NCBI RefSeq assembly: GCF_002210105.1
Contig: NZ_AQQU01000001.1
Span: 284,501-348,500, forward strand
From: Oceanicola sp. 22II-s10i
GTDB lineage: Bacteria > Pseudomonadota > Alphaproteobacteria > Rhodobacterales > Rhodobacteraceae
Direction of reading: 5' to 3'
Length of the DNA stretch: 64,000 nucleotides
The notes beneath the pieces are model-generated. The model did no database searches. It saw only the letters and a program-made list of their open reading frames with translations, and was not told where the DNA came from. Every line of letters starts with the position of its first letter. Position 1 is the first letter of the stretch. Made by a program: the position numbers and the translations under genes. Shown piece by piece: positions 60,790-64,000 of the stretch.

Positions 60790-61326
60790 CTAGCGCGCGG
60801 CCACGGCCTCTGCGGGCAGCAGGTGCAGGCCCTTGCGCAGCGCGTCCTCGGGCCGGTCGGTGGCCAGCGCCGCCCAGACGTGGCGCGGCAGCAGCAGCCC
60901 CTGCACGGGGCGCGGCGCACGGCCCGCGCGGACGGCGAGGTTCACGACCCCCGCCCCGATCCGCGCCAGTGGTCCGCCCCCCGCCCCCAGGCGGAAGCAG
61001 GCGGGCCGGTCCGTCACGAGATGCTGGAGGGCGACCTCGGCCCAGCCGGGCCCCAGCCGGACGCGCGGCGGCAGGAACATGAGCCATTCGCCGCCCGCCT
61101 CGGTCGCCCCGCGCCGCATCTGCGCGACACGGCCTGACGCGCCCTCGGCCCAGATCGCGCCAAGGTCGGCGGCCACCTTGCGGGTCGCGTCCCCTGATCC
61201 GCCGTCGCTGACGATCAGTTCGCGGATCAAACCGGCCTCCAGCCCTTCGAACAGCGCGGCGGCGCAGCCGGGCAGATCGGTGGCCGAGTCGAGGGTTGGA
61301 ATGATGACGGAGACAGGCGCGCGCAC
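60790..61326 (-). CDS. short family 2 glycosyltransferase (TIGR04283-like)
   Basis: 178 residues, roughly two thirds of a normal GT2 domain. APVSVIIPTLDSATDLPGCA and VSDGGSGDATRKVAADLGA provide the nucleotide-sugar Asp motifs (SDGGS). The C-terminal half is short, with LRLGPGWAEVALQHLVTDRP, so the acceptor side is reduced, and it looks like the TIGR04283 subgroup. Whether it is active cannot be said. Located between a phosphatase and ygfZ. Confidence 0.8.
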   Translation of the reverse strand: MRAPVSVIIPTLDSATDLPGCAAALFEGLEAGLIRELIVSDGGSGDATRKVAADLGAIWAEGASGRVAQMRRGATEAGGEWLMFLPPRVRLGPGWAEVALQHLVTDRPACFRLGAGGGPLARIGAGVVNLAVRAGRAPRPVQGLLLPRHVWAALATDRPEDALRKGLHLLPAEAVAAR

Positions 61327-61410
61327 GGCTCCCCCCTGTTACCTGCGTCTAGGCTGGCTATATTGACCCATGACACCTGACTGACAAGACCGAAGAGAAA
61401 GCTGCCACCC

Positions 61411-62145
61411 ATGGGACGCGCAATCTACCGCATCACCGGGCCCGACGCCCGCGACTTCCTGCAGAATCTGGTGACCAACGACGTCCGGCAGCTGGACAGT
61501 GCGGGGATCGTCTATGCCGCGCTTCTGACGCCGCAGGGGAAATACCTTGCCGATTTCTTCCTCGTGAAGGACGGCGAGTCGATCCTGCTGGACGTGGATG
61601 ACAGCCTCGCTGCCGGGCTGGTGCAGCGGCTGACGATGTACAAGCTGCGGTCCAAGGTGCAGATCGAGGAGACCGGGCTGGGCGTCTCGCGCGGCAGCGG
61701 CACGCCGCCCGAGGGGGCGGTTGCGGACCCGCGCCACCCGGCGCTCGGCTGGCGGCGGTACGACGCGGCGCCGACCGATGACGGCACCGACTGGGACGCC
61801 GTCAGGGTGGCGCACTGCATCCCCGAGACGGGAATCGAGCTGACCGCCGACACCTTCATACTGGAAGCCGGGTTCGACCGGCTGCACGGCGTCGATTTCC
61901 GCAAGGGCTGTTACGTCGGTCAGGAGGTCACGGCCCGGATGAAGCACAAGACCGAGCTGCGTAAGGGTCTGGCCGTGGTCGATGTCGACGGACCGGCCGA
62001 TCCGGGCGCCGAGATCGTCGCGGACGGGAAGGCTGCGGGTGTGCTGCACACGCGGGCGGGCGACCGGGCGATCGCCTATCTGCGGTTCGACCGCGCGGCA
62101 GGGCCGATGTCGGCCGAGGGCGCGCGGGTCGTCTGGCCGCAGTAA
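61411..62145 (+). CDS. ygfZ: folate-binding YgfZ family protein
   Basis: 244 residues. Tetrahydrofolate-binding GcvT-like protein that helps Fe-S cluster maintenance. LTGPDARDFLQNLVTNDVRQ-like start (residues 8-27) and the diagnostic KGCYVGQEVTARM motif near residue 169. ATG 61411 begins directly in homology. Alone; divergent-overlapping regions upstream belong to the glycosyltransferase. Identification is firm. Confidence 0.95.
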   Translation: MGRAIYRITGPDARDFLQNLVTNDVRQLDSAGIVYAALLTPQGKYLADFFLVKDGESILLDVDDSLAAGLVQRLTMYKLRSKVQIEETGLGVSRGSGTPPEGAVADPRHPALGWRRYDAAPTDDGTDWDAVRVAHCIPETGIELTADTFILEAGFDRLHGVDFRKGCYVGQEVTARMKHKTELRKGLAVVDVDGPADPGAEIVADGKAAGVLHTRAGDRAIAYLRFDRAAGPMSAEGARVVWPQ

Positions 62146-62171
62146 TCGGCCGCAAATTTCGAGCGTGCATT

Positions 62172-62263
62172 CCGGATGCCGGGGGGACTGCCCGCGGATT
62201 GGGCAACTGAGGCGCCCGTGCAACAATCCGGGCAGCCGGACCGCCCGTATCCCGGGCATCCGG
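62172..62263. repeat. nested imperfect palindromic structure (92 nt)
   Basis: CCGGATGCC (62172-62180) pairs with GGCATCCGG (62255-62263). Inside, CTGCCCGCGGATTG (62188-62201) pairs with CAATCCGGGCAG (62224-62235) with a two-base bulge, and GGGC/GCCC (62201-62218 region) form a third stem. Lies between ygfZ and the efp terminator. May be a dispersed repeat or structured RNA; not explained by the genes. Confidence 0.6.
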
Positions 62264-62298
62264 GCCGCCTGACGGGCCGACGCACCCCCGAAAACACG

Positions 62299-62324
62299 AA
62301 GGCCGGGCGCAAAAGCCCGGCCTT
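62299..62324 (-). terminator. intrinsic terminator of efp
   Basis: AAGGCCGGGC (62299-62308) and GCCCGGCCTT (62315-62324) form a 10-bp stem with a 6-nt loop; the minus-strand product ends in a short U/C tract. It lies 22 nt past the efp stop. Confidence 0.75.
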
Positions 62325-62346
62325 GCAGTTTCCGCATAACGCGACG

Positions 62347-62910
62347 TCAGGCGCGTTCGGAATATTCCATCGTCTCGGTGTTCACGATGATGTCCTCGTC
62401 CTGTCCGATGAACGGCGGGACCATCACCTTGATGCCGTTGTCGAGAATCGCCGGCTTGAAGCTGTTGGCGGCCGTCTGGCCTTTCACCACCGGCTCCGTC
62501 TCGACGATCTTGCAGGTCACCTTTTGCGGCAGGGTCGCGTTCAGCGCCTCTTCGCCGTAGAACTCGACCAGGATCGTCATGCCGTCCTGCAGGAACGGAC
62601 GACGCTCGCCCAGCAGGTCTGCGGGCAACTCGATCTGTTCGTAGGTTTCGGCGTCCATGAACACCAGCATCCCGTCGTTTTCATATAGGAATTGCTGGTC
62701 TTTCTGCTCGAGCCGGACCTGTTCCACCTTGTCGGCGGAGCGGAACCGCTCGTTCAGCTTGGAGCCGGTGCGCAGGTTGCGCAGCTCGACCTGTGCGAAC
62801 GCGCCGCCCTTGCCGGGTTTGACGTGATCGACCTTCACCGCCGCCCAGAGCCCGTTGTCATGTTCCAGCACGTGACCGGGCCGGATTTCGTTCCCGTTAA
62901 TTTTCGGCAT
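62347..62910 (-). CDS. efp: translation elongation factor P
   Basis: 187 residues. Binds between P and E sites to rescue ribosomes stalled at polyproline. KOW-like N-terminal domain [20 protein letters not shown], with the modification-site loop [13 protein letters not shown] (Lys34), then OB domains ending [14 protein letters not shown]. Lys34 in the PGKGG loop fits the beta-lysylation type (EpmA) found in many proteobacteria. Start ATG 62910. Single gene with its own terminator. Confidence 0.97.
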   Translation of the reverse strand: MPKINGNEIRPGHVLEHDNGLWAAVKVDHVKPGKGGAFAQVELRNLRTGSKLNERFRSADKVEQVRLEQKDQQFLYENDGMLVFMDAETYEQIELPADLLGERRPFLQDGMTILVEFYGEEALNATLPQKVTCKIVETEPVVKGQTAANSFKPAILDNGIKVMVPPFIGQDEDIIVNTETMEYSERA

Positions 62911-63123
62911 ACCACTTTCCGCGAAGTAGGTTGATCTGAATCAGGGCGGACCTATATATCGGCGGAACGGCTGAGGCAATATGACGACCGTTCGCTAGGC
63001 AGACCCGGAAGCCATGCAAAAGACGCATGACGGACTTGCTTTAAAGCGCTATCCGAATCGTCACCCTTTCGCCATAAGTCGCCGGACGCCAGAAACGCAA
63101 GAGCAATAACAAAAGGACGCAAG

Positions 63124-63444
63124 ATGAAGGATTTCGTGGACGGCACGGCTTTCAACAACGAACAGGGAAACCGGGCGCGGAAACTCTTCGCGGCCGTTGT
63201 TCTTGCCGCGCTCGACGATGCTATTGCCGATGACAAGAAATACGGCAACGGCCCGGATCAGATCGCCCGCTGGGCGCGCTCGCGCGATGGCCGCGAGGTT
63301 CTGAGCTGTGCCGGCATCGACCCGAACGAACGCGTTGTTCAGGGCCTGATGGAGTTCGTGTCCAAGGGTGTGCGCACCTCGGTCGCGCTGTCGCGCGAAG
63401 AGAGCGAGCGTCGCCATGCCGCCGAACAGGCCGAAGCCGCCTGA
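63124..63444 (+). CDS. conserved small protein (DUF6280-like)
   Basis: 106 residues, helical and charged, without signal or membrane span: MKDFVDGTAFNNEQGNRARK, LFAAVVLAALDDAIADDKKY, WARSRDGREVLSCAGIDPNE. I recall similar proteins in Rhodobacterales as a domain of unknown function (DUF6280); not verified. Followed by an intrinsic terminator at 63468, so monocistronic. Function unknown. Confidence 0.75.
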   Translation: MKDFVDGTAFNNEQGNRARKLFAAVVLAALDDAIADDKKYGNGPDQIARWARSRDGREVLSCAGIDPNERVVQGLMEFVSKGVRTSVALSREESERRHAAEQAEAA

Positions 63445-63467
63445 ACCAGTTACAGACTGCTGCCATG

Positions 63468-63500
63468 AAAGACGCGCCCCCTCGCTCGGGGCGCGTCTTT
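63468..63500 (+). terminator. intrinsic terminator after the small gene
   Basis: AAAGACGCGCCCC (63468-63480) and GGGGCGCGTCTTT (63488-63500) form a perfect 13-bp stem with a 7-nt loop, followed by T-rich TCTCTTT. Begins 23 nt past the stop codon. Confidence 0.88.
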
Positions 63501-63543
63501 CTCTTTGGGAGTGCCGAATGGCGCGCATGAGGAAACGGTCCCG

Positions 63544-64000
63544 ATGACACGGGCGATCATGATCCAGGGCGCCGGGTCCAACGTCGGCAAGTCGATGATC
63601 GTGGCCGGCCTGTGCCGTGCCTTTGCCGATCGCGGCCTGCGCGTCCGGCCGTTCAAGCCGCAGAACATGTCGAACAACGCGGCCGTGACCGTCGACGGAG
63701 GCGAGATCGGGCGCGCCCAGGCGCTGCAGGCGCTGGCGGCACGGGTGGATGCGACCGTGCATATGAACCCCGTGCTGCTGAAGCCGGAATCCGACATCGG
63801 CGCGCAGGTCATCGTGCAGGGGCATCGGCTGACCACGACGGCGGCGGCTGACTTCATGGGGCTGCGCAAGGGGCTTCTGGGCTCCGTCCTGCAGTCGTTC
63901 CATCACCTGACCGGGGTGGCGGACCTGATTGTCGTCGAAGGGGCGGGCAGTCCGGCCGAGGTCAACCTGCGCCCGAACGACATCGCCAACATGGGCTTTG
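63544..64000 (+). CDS. cobQ: cobyric acid synthase (N-terminal part, cut by window edge)
   Basis: At least 152 codons are visible; the gene continues past 64000. ATP-dependent amidotransferase that amidates adenosyl-cobyrinate a,c-diamide at four positions in vitamin B12 synthesis. The N-terminal dethiobiotin-synthetase-like domain shows [20 protein letters not shown], with the P-loop-like GAGSNVGKS, and [20 protein letters not shown]. The C-terminal glutaminase domain lies outside the window. Confidence 0.93.
   Translation, partial: MTRAIMIQGAGSNVGKSMIVAGLCRAFADRGLRVRPFKPQNMSNNAAVTVDGGEIGRAQALQALAARVDATVHMNPVLLKPESDIGAQVIVQGHRLTTTAAADFMGLRKGLLGSVLQSFHHLTGVADLIVVEGAGSPAEVNLRPNDIANMGF

Noticed and set aside
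1-64000. tRNA, rRNA, IS element, prophage or CRISPR array
   Set aside because: No cloverleaf, transposase, integrase or spaced direct repeats were recognised on reading; not checked by tool.

Overview
The window is a continuous, gene-dense piece of a high-GC alphaproteobacterial chromosome. Protein content and gene order point to the Rhodobacterales (Rhodobacter/Roseobacter group). Indicators are the inverted dnaA/dnaN/recF/gyrB block with rpsT beside dnaA, the dapE-small protein-dapD neighbourhood, TRAP transport, PHA metabolism, and many short Rhodobacterales-type proteins. No rRNA, tRNA, CRISPR array, insertion sequence or phage gene was seen. Assignments come from reading the translations; no database search was run.

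Layout. 1-9 kb: replication and repair block on the minus strand (gyrB 5' part, recF, dnaN, dnaA, rpsT), interrupted by unrelated plus-strand genes (two GSTs, an SH3 protein) and carrying a VOC and a LysE gene behind recF. 9-17 kb: winged-helix regulator, L,D-transpeptidase, and a TRAP transporter (dctPQM) divergent from a fused 5-oxoprolinase/hydantoinase, probably a transport-plus-hydrolysis unit for a lactam or imide. 17-24.4 kb: TauE exporter, dapE and dapD (lysine/peptidoglycan precursor), a crotonase, a TetR regulator divergent from a small membrane protein with a double operator between them, and a LOG-family protein. 24.4-31 kb: an unknown membrane-anchored protein, RNase R, a DUF1801 protein, MltB-type lytic transglycosylase, and a GlcD-type FAD oxidase.

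31.2-37.9 kb: the most unusual region. A three-gene minus-strand operon encodes a secreted WD40-caspase (metacaspase-like) protein, a MEMO-CapA fusion (candidate lipoprotein) overlapping it by 4 nt, and a secreted MORN-repeat protein. All three carry export signals. I know of no described function for this combination.

38-57.3 kb: a VOC protein, a GST and PHA depolymerase, then a catabolic region. It holds a Rieske protein with two COG2159 amidohydrolases; divergent carboxymuconolactone-decarboxylase-like, hydroxyisobutyrate-dehydrogenase-like and MBL-lactonase genes; an AMP-forming acyl-CoA ligase with an acyl-CoA dehydrogenase; IclR and LysR regulators; an NDP-forming acyl-CoA synthetase; and acyl-CoA dehydrogenase, CaiB CoA-transferase, MaoC hydratase, SDR and crotonase genes. 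Together these look like ring or lactone cleavage followed by CoA-thioester beta-oxidation of an unidentified substrate.

57.4-64 kb: HisC-like and class V aminotransferases, a 58-residue membrane protein, a protein tyrosine phosphatase, a short glycosyltransferase, YgfZ, EF-P, a small conserved protein, and the 5' part of cobQ, which runs off the end. Several strong inverted repeats in intergenic DNA are recorded as terminators, candidate operators or dispersed palindromic elements.
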